Shown: positions 1 through 6,160, counted from the first letter of the stretch. The stretch: DNA of 12,081 bases from an uncultured Ilumatobacter sp. (GCA_938049325.1 CALICC010000204.1:1-12081), one strand, 5' to 3'. The notes: generated by a model from the sequence alone, not told the origin. Translations and numbers: made by a program.

Positions 1-2112
1 ACGCTGCTGCAGCTCGCGGACCAGGTACCGGTTGATCTGCATGAACTCGCCCGACAGCGTCTCGCGCTTGAACAGGTTCGAGACTTGTGGCTCGATGCAC
101 TCGTAGCAGCCGGCAATCGATGCAATCGTCGCCGTCGGCGCGATGGCGATGAGCAGGCTGTTGCGCAGACCGTGCTCTTTGATCCGGCCACGCAATGTGT
201 CCCAGTCGAGCTCGGCCGGCGGGGTCACGGTCGAGCCGTCGGGAGTAGTCCACAGATCGAACTGCAGGTCACCGTTCGCTGCCCGGGTGCCGTCGAACGC
301 TTCGTGTGCACCCGTCGTTTCGGCGAGGTCGGTCGATGCCCACAGCGCATGGAAGTAGATGTGCGCACTGATCTGCTGGCTCAGGTTCTTGGCATCGGGT
401 GAGTCGAACGCCAGACCCTTCTTGAAGAAGACGTCTTGGAGACCCATCAGACCGAGCCCGACGGGACGCCACTTCTCGTTCGAGAACTTGGCTTCAGGCG
501 TCGGGTAGTAGTTGATGTCGATGACTCGGTCGAGGAACGGCACGACCTGGCGCACCACACGACCGAGGCGAGCGAAGTCGAACTCGATGTTGCCGTCGGT
601 GTCAGGGGTGACGTAGGCGCCGAGGTTGAGCGAACCCAAGTTGCACACCGCGGTGTTGTCTTGGTCGGTGACCTCGAGAATCTCAGTGCACAGATTGGAG
701 AGGTGCACGACACGAGGCGAACCGTCGTCGTTGGTCGCACCGGTCTGGTTGCACTTCTCGTTCGAGGCGTCCTTGAACGTCATCCAGCCGTTGCCGGTCT
801 GCGCGAGTGTGCGCATCATGCGGCTGTACAGCTGCCGGGCCGGCACCTGCTTCTCGAACGAACCCGTTTCTTCGAGGCGGAGGTACTCGCTCTCGAAATC
901 CTTGCCGTACAGGTCGGTGAGTTGCGGCGCGTTCTTCGGATCGAAGAGGCTCCACTGCCAGTCTTTCTCGACACGCTCCATGAAGAGGTCGGGAACCCAG
1001 TTGGCGATGTTCAGGTTGTGCGTACGCCGGGCGTGGTCACCCGTGTTGTCACGCAGTTCGAGGAAGTCTTCGATGTCGGCGTGCCACGACTCGAGGTAGA
1101 CGCACGCTGCACCCTTGCGACGGCCACCCTGGTTGACGGCAGCGACCGACGAGTCGAGCGTGCGCAACCACGGAACGATGCCGTTCGAGAGGCCATTGGT
1201 GCCGGTGATCAGGCTGCCCTTCGAGCGGATGCGGTGCCATGCGACGCCGATGCCGCCGGCGAACTTCGACAGCTTGGCGATGTCGGTGTAGCGCTTGTAG
1301 ATGCCTTCGAGGCTGTCGGACGGCGAGTCGAGCAAGTAGCAGCTCGACATCTGGCTGTGCGTGGTGCCCGAGTTGAACAGCGTCGGACTCGACGGCAGGT
1401 ACGCAAGCGACGACATGAGGTCGTAGAACTTGACGGCATCGTCGACGGCGTTGTCGCCGTCTTTGGCGAGCGGAGCAACGAGGCCGCAGGCAACGCGCAG
1501 CATGAAGTACTGCGGGGTCTCGATCACGTCACGGCGTTGTGGGTGACGCAGGAGGTAGCGGTCGTACACCGTGCGCAGACCGAAGAATTCGAAGTGACGA
1601 TCGCGGTCAGAGTTGATGGCGGCGTTGAGTTCGGGGGCGTTGGCTTCGACGAAGTCGTACACCTCTTGGGAGATGATGCCCTCGTCGTAGCCGACCTTGA
1701 CCGACTCCGAGAACCACGGAATGTTCTGGTTGCGGACTTCTTTGTCGATGATCGTGGCCAGCAGGCGTGATGCGAGCTTGGAGTAGTTCGGCTCGTCGAC
1801 GATGAGTCCCGCCGCCGTGCGGATCGACAGCTCGTCGAGTTCACGGGTGGTGGCACCGTCGGCGAGCGCCGAGATGGTGCGGGTGGCCACACGCATCGGA
1901 TCGACGCCGAGTAGCCCTTCTGACGCTCGAGCGATCGCGTTGACGATCTTGTTCAGATCGACGGGTTCGACACCGCCGTTGCGCTTCGTGACGCGCATGC
2001 CGGTCGGGCCGGCGTCGACGGCTGCATCGTCGCTGTTCAATCGTGCTGTGTCGGTCAGCGTTGCACTGGGGGTTGAACCGACTTCGTCTTCGATCACTGT
2101 CACTGGACTCAT
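1..2112 (-). CDS. nrdA: Class I ribonucleoside-diphosphate reductase, large (alpha) subunit, 3' end cut by window edge
   Basis: The enzyme reduces ribonucleoside diphosphates to deoxyribonucleotides together with a radical-generating beta subunit. 704 codons are visible without a stop; the C-terminus lies beyond the left edge. An N-terminal ATP-cone spans about residues 39-128 (start MRVTKRNGG), predicting allosteric control by ATP/dATP. Catalytic signatures are present: C258 in SCYLLDS (redox Cys, E. coli C225 equivalent), N473-C475-E477 in NLCTEI (thiyl-radical site) and C490 in VCNLGSLNL (second redox Cys). ECIEPQVSNLFKRETLSGEF near the visible end is typical of the family. The start is uncertain. 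The ATG at 2112 abuts an AGAGG ribosome site with no spacing. A GTG at 2103 (product starting MTVIEDE) has an ideal 9-nt spacing from that AGAGG, and an in-frame ATG at 2169 would add 19 residues. A beta-subunit gene is expected further left but cannot be seen. Upstream NrdR-like boxes fit the assignment. Confidence 0.96.
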   Translation of the reverse strand, partial: MSPVTVIEDEVGSTPSATLTDTARLNSDDAAVDAGPTGMRVTKRNGGVEPVDLNKIVNAIARASEGLLGVDPMRVATRTISALADGATTRELDELSIRTAAGLIVDEPNYSKLASRLLATIIDKEVRNQNIPWFSESVKVGYDEGIISQEVYDFVEANAPELNAAINSDRDRHFEFFGLRTVYDRYLLRHPQRRDVIETPQYFMLRVACGLVAPLAKDGDNAVDDAVKFYDLMSSLAYLPSSPTLFNSGTTHSQMSSCYLLDSPSDSLEGIYKRYTDIAKLSKFAGGIGVAWHRIRSKGSLITGTNGLSNGIVPWLRTLDSSVAAVNQGGRRKGAACVYLESWHADIEDFLELRDNTGDHARRTHNLNIANWVPDLFMERVEKDWQWSLFDPKNAPQLTDLYGKDFESEYLRLEETGSFEKQVPARQLYSRMMRTLAQTGNGWMTFKDASNEKCNQTGATNDDGSPRVVHLSNLCTEILEVTDQDNTAVCNLGSLNLGAYVTPDTDGNIEFDFARLGRVVRQVVPFLDRVIDINYYPTPEAKFSNEKWRPVGLGLMGLQDVFFKKGLAFDSPDAKNLSQQISAHIYFHALWASTDLAETTGAHEAFDGTRAANGDLQFDLWTTPDGSTVTPPAELDWDTLRGRIKEHGLRNSLLIAIAPTATIASIAGCYECIEPQVSNLFKRETLSGEFMQINRYLVRELQQR

Positions 2113-2213
2113 CCTCTTTGTTGTTGCCTGCGAGGCGGTCGCATCGGTGATTCCGCCTTCGATTTTCATTCGTCTTCGCCGTGTGAGGCCAGTTCGGACG
2201 AGTTCGTCCTCAC

Positions 2214-2229
2214 CACCACATCTGGTGTG
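2214..2229 (-). promoter_or_regulatory. Probable NrdR box, nrdA-proximal copy
   Basis: The plus-strand sequence CACCACATCTGGTGTG is an imperfect palindrome matching the general NrdR pattern, in which CAC and GTG arms flank an A/T-richer core. It shares the first ten bases (CACCACATCT) with a second site exactly 42 bp upstream. NrdR is the dATP/ATP-sensing repressor of ribonucleotide reductase genes and usually binds tandem boxes spaced by whole helical turns. The box lies 102 bp upstream of the proposed nrdA start. The sequence match and spacing are seen; binding is inferred. Confidence 0.65.
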
Positions 2230-2234
2230 TGCTC

Positions 2235-2254
2235 TTGTCGATCCCCCTCGACAA
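2235..2254. repeat. Inverted repeat between the two NrdR-like boxes
   Basis: TTGTCGA (2235-2241) and TCGACAA (2248-2254) form a perfect 7-bp inverted repeat around a 6-nt TCCCCC spacer. It occupies the interval between the two NrdR-like boxes and would form a hairpin in the nrdA leader RNA if transcription begins near 2278. A second short palindrome, GGACGAGTTCGTCC, lies at 2196-2209. Whether either is an operator or an RNA structure cannot be decided from sequence. Confidence 0.5.
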
Positions 2255-2255
2255 C

Positions 2256-2271
2256 CACCACATCTAGGATG
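2256..2271 (-). promoter_or_regulatory. Probable NrdR box, distal copy
   Basis: CACCACATCTAGGATG contains most of a perfect inverted repeat, CACATC-TAG-GATGTG (2259-2273). Its conserved ACATCT core sits 42 bp from the same core in the proximal box, about four helical turns. It is just downstream of the tentative -10 element at 2285-2290, so a bound repressor would cover the transcription start. The role is inferred from motif and position. Confidence 0.62.
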
Positions 2272-2284
2272 TGACGGGGGAGTA

Positions 2285-2313
2285 ATTACAGCAGCGTCAT
2301 TCGCCGCGCGCAA
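2285..2313 (-). promoter_or_regulatory. Tentative nrdA promoter
   Basis: Read on the minus strand, TTGCGC (2313-2308) is followed after exactly 17 bp by TGTAAT (2290-2285), a recognisable though imperfect sigma-70-type pair. The expected transcription start is near 2278, immediately before the distal NrdR-like box. The match is modest and other starts are possible. Confidence 0.35.
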
Positions 2314-2377
2314 GGATTCACGCCCGATTTCGCAAGAAATTTGACAGTCGGATATCGATGCACCGCGAACCCCCTGC

Positions 2378-2713
2378 TCAGGCCCACTGCAAGCTGTCAG
2401 CGGTCGTCAGGTTCTCGAGCTCATCGACGGTCCTCTTGAGCCGAAACCAAGCGGAGGAGACACTCGAAGCGCTCGCCGAAACAACAAAAACCTCACCGTC
2501 GGCGTCCACTCGCTCACACTCAGCTCGCCACTCGGCGACGACTTCAGCGAGACGTCCGTCAGGGCCGCGCCGATGATTCTCGAGGTACTCCAACGTGGTG
2601 CGCCAGCCACTCCGTTCGAGCAGTCGCCGCTCGTACGCCTGGCGCGCGACTCGCTGACGACGAGACGCCGGCGGAGCACTTCTGGGAGGTCGAGCGACGG
2701 AGACACGGGCCAT
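2378..2713 (-). CDS. Small basic hypothetical protein
   Basis: This would encode 111 residues beginning MARVSVARPPRSAPPASRRQ. I do not recognise the family. The first ~45 residues are strongly basic (many Arg) and look disordered or nucleic-acid binding. The remainder is predicted mixed helix (LAEVVAEWRAECERV, WFRLKRTVDELENL) around a short hydrophobic strand (GEVFVVSAS). There are no membrane segments and no cysteine pair or enzyme motif. The ATG at 2713 was preferred; the frame is open upstream to a TTG at 2830, which would add 39 residues. No good ribosome site precedes either start. The gene lies between the LOG gene and nrdA on the same strand, with the 33-bp palindrome array about 130 bp upstream. 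It is probably real, since it fills an otherwise empty gap and has protein-like composition, but a spurious ORF cannot be excluded. Confidence 0.55.
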   Translation of the reverse strand: MARVSVARPPRSAPPASRRQRVARQAYERRLLERSGWRTTLEYLENHRRGPDGRLAEVVAEWRAECERVDADGEVFVVSASASSVSSAWFRLKRTVDELENLTTADSLQWA

Positions 2714-2841
2714 GACGTCACTGTGCAGGCGCCGCCCTGTGCGCAACAAGCCCCGCAACCATGTGACTTTCGTGTGGCTTACCCTCCCCCACCCTGTGCG
2801 CAGCGTGTGAGGACCTGTGGACAACCCCAACCAACGTACGT

Positions 2842-2924
2842 TTCACGCCAGGCGTGAACCCACATTTCGCTCGTTTCACGCCTGGCGTGAAACCACACTT
2901 CGCGCGTTTCACGCCTGGCGTGAA
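2842..2924. repeat. Array of three 17-bp palindromes with exact 33-bp period
   Basis: TTCACGCCAGGCGTGAA (2842-2858), TTCACGCCTGGCGTGAA (2875-2891) and the same again (2908-2924) are perfect palindromes apart from the central base. Starts are 33 bp apart both times. The 16-nt linkers are also similar (CCCACATTTCGCTCGT and ACCACACTTCGCGCGT), so the unit is a true tandem direct repeat. The array begins 14 bp after the LOG stop codon and lies upstream of the small hypothetical gene on the same strand. It could be an operator cluster, a bidirectional terminator region or a REP-like element. No U-tract follows the hairpins. Confidence 0.9.
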
Positions 2925-2937
2925 TCGCACGTTTGGG

Positions 2938-3519
2938 CTAGCCGACCCACTTCCGCGTGAACGCCGGCGCAGCTCCCGCGGCCCTCGTGACGGCCGCCTC
3001 TGCGTCGTTGGCACGCTGTGCGAGCGCGCCGTGATCGGGCTTCATGAAGCCCGAGTCCACGGCACCGGAAATGAAGTCGAACAGCGGCGCGAAGAACCAC
3101 CGCCCATCGACTTCGACATCAAGGAACACGATCGGCGCTGCCACGAGGCCGAGCTGATTCCAGGTCAACACCTCGAACGCTTCTTCGTAGGTACCGAAAC
3201 CTCCCGGAAGCACCACGACTCCATCGGCCAACTCGGCCATGCGCGCCTTGCGCGTGTGCATGTCAGGCGTGACCTCGAGGTTCGTGAGACGAACATGGCC
3301 AACCTCCAGCTCCAACAGCTGTTTGGTGATCACGCCGGTGACCGTCCCGCCCGCGTCGAGCACCGAGTCGGCCACCACACCCATCAACCCCACGTCGCCG
3401 CCGCCGTACACGAGGTCATGCCCCGCCTCCACGATCACTCGCCCGAGCTCGGCGGCTGCCGACCGGTAGGCCGGATCGCTTCCCGAGCTACTTCCACAAA
3501 ACACACAAATGGTTGACAC
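2938..3519 (-). CDS. LOG family protein (TIGR00730 type), probable nucleoside 5'-monophosphate phosphoribohydrolase
   Basis: This is a 193-residue Rossmann-like protein of the LOG family, once mis-named lysine decarboxylase. Characterised members cleave cytokinin riboside 5'-monophosphates, or AMP, to the free base plus ribose 5-phosphate. Signatures seen are CGSSSGSDP (8-16), YGGGDVGLMG (38-47), MHTRKARM (87-94) and the diagnostic PGGFGTYEE (105-113), with catalytic Arg90 and Glu112/113 region residues present. Length matches the short bacterial form and the protein should be cytosolic. The start is GTG at 3519: an in-frame TGA lies only 3 nt upstream (3525-3523), so translation cannot begin earlier. 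There is no evident ribosome site, so the mRNA may be leaderless or nearly so. The gene is divergent from mcd with a 65-bp shared intergenic region. The true substrate cannot be read from sequence. Confidence 0.92.
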   Translation of the reverse strand: MSTICVFCGSSSGSDPAYRSAAAELGRVIVEAGHDLVYGGGDVGLMGVVADSVLDAGGTVTGVITKQLLELEVGHVRLTNLEVTPDMHTRKARMAELADGVVVLPGGFGTYEEAFEVLTWNQLGLVAAPIVFLDVEVDGRWFFAPLFDFISGAVDSGFMKPDHGALAQRANDAEAAVTRAAGAAPAFTRKWVG

Positions 3520-3539
3520 GAGTCACATCGTGGCAGTTC

Positions 3540-3560
3540 GAGCGGGGCTTCGCCCTGCTC
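3540..3560. repeat. Inverted repeat in the LOG/mcd divergent promoter region
   Basis: GAGCGGGGC (3540-3548) pairs with GCCCTGCTC (3552-3560) around a TTC loop, a 9-bp stem with one G-T position. It overlaps the likely -35 region of mcd. If mcd is leaderless the element is not transcribed, which would favour a DNA-binding site over an RNA hairpin. Confidence 0.45.
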
Positions 3561-3561
3561 A

Positions 3562-3575
3562 TTACCCACGGGTAA
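3562..3575. promoter_or_regulatory. Palindromic operator candidate overlapping the mcd -10 box
   Basis: TTACCC-AC-GGGTAA is a perfect 6+6 inverted repeat with a 2-nt spacer, ending 9 nt before the mcd ATG. Its right arm overlaps the candidate -10 hexamer TAACCT (3573-3578), which is followed by exactly six bases and then ATG, a leaderless layout. A repressor bound here would block RNA polymerase. Palindromes of this size commonly bind TetR-family regulators of acyl-CoA metabolism in actinobacteria; the regulator here is unknown. Confidence 0.6.
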
Positions 3576-3584
3576 CCTCACGCC

Positions 3585-5222
3585 ATGACTATCGATTCGG
3601 GTATTGCCGTTCCTGACCTGCCCGCCTGCGCAGACGCCATCGACCTTGCCGACAGGGTCGTGGGCAAGGCCGTGCGACGCCTCGCCGCACTCGAAGGAGG
3701 CGCCGACACGCACCAAGTCCTCGCCTACGAGATCGCCCACGCAGCAGCCGGAGTCGCGACTGCCAAGTCGCTGATCGACTACGGCAACAAGGGCGACGTC
3801 GAAGCCAAGATCACGTGCGCGTTCACCGCCGACATGATCCACGACCTCGCCGGCAAGCTGCTCGGTCGCGAAGATGACTGGGGCGTCGAGCGTGATGCAC
3901 TGGCCAATGCGCACGCCTTCATGACCGAGTTCCGTTCAGCGGAGTTCATGGCCTCGCTCGCTTCCCAAGCCGGTCCGCTGCACCTGTCGAGCGACATGGA
4001 GATGGTCGCCGACACGTTCGATTCGTTCGCACAGAACGTCATCGCACCACACGCCGAGCACGTTCATCGCACCAATGCCGACGTGCCCGAAGAGATCGTC
4101 TCCGGAATGGCCGAGCTCGGCGCGTTCGGCCTCAGCGTTCCAGCCGAGTACGGCGGATACTCCGAAGGTGGCGACGAGGAATACATCGCCATGGTCGCCG
4201 CGACCGAAGCGCTGTCGAAGGCGTCGTTGGGCATCGGCGGGTCACTCATCACCCGCCCCGAGATCCTCACGCGCGCGCTCGTCAAGGGCGGCACCGAGGA
4301 GCAGAAGCAGAAGTGGCTGCCACTCCTCGCCACCGCCGAAGTGATGCCAGCCGTTGCGGTCACCGAACCCGACTACGGCTCCGACGTTGCCGGCATCAAG
4401 GTGATGGCAACTCCGAAGGAAGGCCCGAACGGCGAACCCGGCTGGGTCATCAACGGCGTCAAGACCTGGTGCACGTTCGGCGCTCGAGCCGACGCACTCA
4501 CACTGCTCGCACGCACCGACCCCGACCGCTCGAAGACGCACCGCGGGTTGTCGCTGTTCATCGTGCCCAAGCCGCGCGGCGACGCACACGGCTTCGACCT
4601 CAAGCAGGAGATCGACGGCGTCGCAACCGGCGGCAAGATGGAAGGCAGCCCGATCGACACGATCGGCTACCGCGGCATGCACAGCTACGAGATCGCGCTC
4701 GAAGACTGGTGGGTTCCGGCTGAGAATCAGATCGGCATGGAGGACGGACTCGGCAAGGGCTTCTACTACCAGATGGCCGGCTTCGAGAACGGCCGACTCC
4801 AAACTGCAGCGCGCGCCGTCGGCGTGATGCAGGCTGCCTACGAGCAGGCCCTCGATTACGCCGAGAACCGCAAGGTCTTCGGTCACTCGATCAGTGAGTA
4901 CCAGCTCATCCAGGCCAAGCTCGGGCGCATCGCCGTACTCACCCAGGCCGGCCGCCAGTTCAGCTACGCGGTGGCCACGCTCATGGCCAAGGGCGCCGGA
5001 CAGATGGAAGCCTCGATGGTCAAGGCCTACGTCTGCAAAGCAGCCGAGTGGGTCACACGCGAAGCGATGCAGATCCATGGCGGCATGGGCTACGCCGAGG
5101 AATTCCCAGTGAGCCGACTCTTCGTCGATGCTCGCGTCCTGTCGATCTTCGAAGGGGCCGACGAGACGTTGTGCCTCAAGGTGATCGCACGCCAGCTCAT
5201 CACCGCGAGCAACGCCGAGTAA
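3585..5222 (+). CDS. mcd: Acyl-CoA dehydrogenase, probable (2S)-methylsuccinyl-CoA dehydrogenase
   Basis: This FAD enzyme is predicted to oxidise (2S)-methylsuccinyl-CoA to mesaconyl-CoA in the ethylmalonyl-CoA pathway, which replaces the glyoxylate shunt for acetate assimilation. At 545 residues it exceeds ordinary acyl-CoA dehydrogenases (~380-400). The excess is an N-terminal helical extension (about 1-135, with DTHQVLAYEIAHAAAGVATA and EAKITCAFTADMIHDLAG) of the kind found in Mcd. The dehydrogenase core follows: helical N-domain (~137-255), beta domain with VTEPDYGSD (259-267), C-terminal helical domain with RKVFG (429-433) and QIHGGMGYAEEFPV (496-509). E523 in IFEGADETL occupies the catalytic-base position. 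The ATG at 3585 follows a TANNNT-N6 leaderless promoter, with no ribosome site. No other pathway gene (ccr, ecm) is visible. A different branched acyl-CoA substrate remains possible. Confidence 0.85.
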   Translation: MTIDSGIAVPDLPACADAIDLADRVVGKAVRRLAALEGGADTHQVLAYEIAHAAAGVATAKSLIDYGNKGDVEAKITCAFTADMIHDLAGKLLGREDDWGVERDALANAHAFMTEFRSAEFMASLASQAGPLHLSSDMEMVADTFDSFAQNVIAPHAEHVHRTNADVPEEIVSGMAELGAFGLSVPAEYGGYSEGGDEEYIAMVAATEALSKASLGIGGSLITRPEILTRALVKGGTEEQKQKWLPLLATAEVMPAVAVTEPDYGSDVAGIKVMATPKEGPNGEPGWVINGVKTWCTFGARADALTLLARTDPDRSKTHRGLSLFIVPKPRGDAHGFDLKQEIDGVATGGKMEGSPIDTIGYRGMHSYEIALEDWWVPAENQIGMEDGLGKGFYYQMAGFENGRLQTAARAVGVMQAAYEQALDYAENRKVFGHSISEYQLIQAKLGRIAVLTQAGRQFSYAVATLMAKGAGQMEASMVKAYVCKAAEWVTREAMQIHGGMGYAEEFPVSRLFVDARVLSIFEGADETLCLKVIARQLITASNAE

Positions 5223-5230
5223 CCCCGTTC

Positions 5231-5273
5231 TCTGTGCGTCTGTGCACGCCTGGCGCGCACAGACGCACAGAGA
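5231..5273 (+). terminator. Strong hairpin after mcd, probable terminator
   Basis: CTCTGTGCGTCTGTGC (5231-5246) and its exact complement (5258-5273) form a 16-bp perfect stem. The loop is ACGCCTGGCGC, itself a small palindrome. It starts 8 nt after the mcd stop and ends 14 nt before the tam promoter. No long T-tract follows, as is common for high-GC actinobacterial terminators. The loop core CACGCCTGGCG also occurs in the 2842-2924 palindromes. Confidence 0.75.
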
Positions 5274-5287
5274 AGTGAACGGTCTTG

Positions 5288-5317
5288 TAGACAAGTTCAA
5301 TACAAGTGGGATACGGT
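5288..5317 (+). promoter_or_regulatory. tam promoter, leaderless type
   Basis: TAGACA (5288-5293, five of six bases of TTGACA) is followed after 18 bp by TACGGT (5312-5317), a TANNNT -10 box. Exactly six bases separate it from the ATG at 5324, so the transcript should begin at or next to the start codon. No ribosome site is present. The block GGGATACGGTCG recurs exactly before cydA. Confidence 0.6.
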
Positions 5318-5323
5318 CGGTGC

Positions 5324-6115
5324 ATGACCTCAGACGCGTGGAATCCCGACACCTACGAACGTTTCGCAGGGCTCCGAGCTCGACCGTTCTGGGATCTGGC
5401 CGACCTGATCGACACCTCGACGCCGATCCGCTCGATGGTCGATCTCGGGTGCGGAACCGGCGAACTCACCGCGGCGCTCGCGGCGCGCCTTGCGGTTGAC
5501 GGGGCAGTCGGCGTCGATTCGTCACCGGCGATGCTCGCCAAGGCTGAAGCGATCGGACAGCGCGGCCTCCGCTTCGAAGCCGGCGACATCGCAACCTGGT
5601 CGGCACCCCAATCTGTCGACCTGATCGTGGCCAACGCCAGTCTTCACTGGGTACCCCATCACGTCACGGTCATCGGCAACTGGGTGCGCTCGCTGGCCTC
5701 GGGCGGTCAGCTCATCGTGCAGGTCCCGGCGAACGCCGATCACCCGTCGCACACCTGCTCGGCGGCGGTGGCGGAACGTGAGCCGTTTCGTTCGGCGATG
5801 GGTGGCACTCCCCCACCGGATCCGGTCGCTGCCAACGTGCTGCGCCCCGAGGACTACGCCGAGATCCTGTTCGACCTCGGCGTCACCGATCCTCACGTTC
5901 GTCTCCAGGTCTACCCGCAGCTGATGGAGTCGACCTCCCACGTGGTCGAGTGGACGAGCGGCACGAGCCTCACACGATTCTTCAAGCTGCTCCCCGACGA
6001 ACTCCATGCACCGTTCGTCGACGAGTACCGAGCCGAACTCTTCGCAGCCGTCGGCGACCGGGCCCCGTACTTCTACACCTTCAAGCGCATTCTGATGTCG
6101 GGTCGACTGCCCTGA
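5324..6115 (+). CDS. tam: Trans-aconitate 2-methyltransferase family protein
   Basis: A 263-residue soluble class I SAM-dependent methyltransferase. Tam enzymes methyl-esterify trans-aconitate, an inhibitor of aconitase that arises spontaneously from cis-aconitate, so the role is metabolite repair beside the TCA cycle. Family marks seen are the N-terminal WNPDTYERFAGLRARPFWDL (6-25), SAM motif I VDLGCGTGELT (39-49), acidic ribose-binding D65 in GVDSSPAML, GDI (87-89), ASLHWVPHH (105-113, the aromatic-Trp motif of Tam) and GGQLIVQVPAN (127-137). The ATG at 5324 was chosen over an upstream GTG at 5306 because the alignable N-terminus begins there and the -10 box TACGGT overlaps the upstream alternative. 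It is transcribed from its own promoter, downstream of the mcd hairpin. A related small-acid methyltransferase activity is the main alternative. Confidence 0.88.
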   Translation: MTSDAWNPDTYERFAGLRARPFWDLADLIDTSTPIRSMVDLGCGTGELTAALAARLAVDGAVGVDSSPAMLAKAEAIGQRGLRFEAGDIATWSAPQSVDLIVANASLHWVPHHVTVIGNWVRSLASGGQLIVQVPANADHPSHTCSAAVAEREPFRSAMGGTPPPDPVAANVLRPEDYAEILFDLGVTDPHVRLQVYPQLMESTSHVVEWTSGTSLTRFFKLLPDELHAPFVDEYRAELFAAVGDRAPYFYTFKRILMSGRLP

Positions 6116-6121
6116 GTCGAC
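6102..6121 (+). terminator. Weak stem-loop at the end of tam
   Basis: GTCGAC (6102-6107) and GTCGAC (6116-6121) are complementary because the hexamer is self-palindromic, giving a 6-bp stem and an 8-nt loop that contains the tam stop codon. No T-tract follows. It may slow transcription before the cydA promoter, but the support is thin. Confidence 0.25.
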
Positions 6122-6160
6122 GTACGTGACGGACAGAACACGCGAAGTTCGGCCACACCA

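Noticed and set aside
436..1770. Long plus-strand ORF of 444 codons opposite nrdA
   Set aside because: The opposite strand carries clear ribonucleotide reductase motifs throughout. The plus-strand product is a low-complexity Val/Glu/Arg-rich reading typical of antisense frames in high-GC coding DNA.
2317..2324. Half-site TTCACGCC upstream of nrdA, matching one arm of the 33-bp array
   Set aside because: A single 8-mer without its partner arm is expected by chance at roughly this frequency in 12 kb read on both strands.
2341..2346. TTGACA on the plus strand, a perfect -35 hexamer
   Set aside because: No matching -10 at 16-19 bp and no supported plus-strand gene follows; the small plus-strand ORF at 2358-2576 has no protein-like features.
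2842..2924. Possible CRISPR array because of regular 33-bp spacing
   Set aside because: The repeats are 17-bp palindromes with 16-bp linkers that are themselves similar to each other, and there are no cas genes. This is a tandem repeat, not a spacer array.
2718..3014. Minus-strand ORF with three 11-residue repeats across the palindrome array
   Set aside because: It is out of frame with the LOG gene it overlaps, and the repeat comes from the DNA array. The palindromic structure explains the region better than a peptide does.
2854..3516. Plus-strand ORF of 220 codons containing RFTPGV repeats
   Set aside because: It is antisense to the LOG gene, and the peptide repeats only reflect the 33-bp DNA array (33 is a multiple of three). 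No family motif or ribosome site.
4242..5300. Minus-strand ORF of 352 codons
   Set aside because: Antisense shadow of mcd, whose frame is fully supported by acyl-CoA dehydrogenase motifs.
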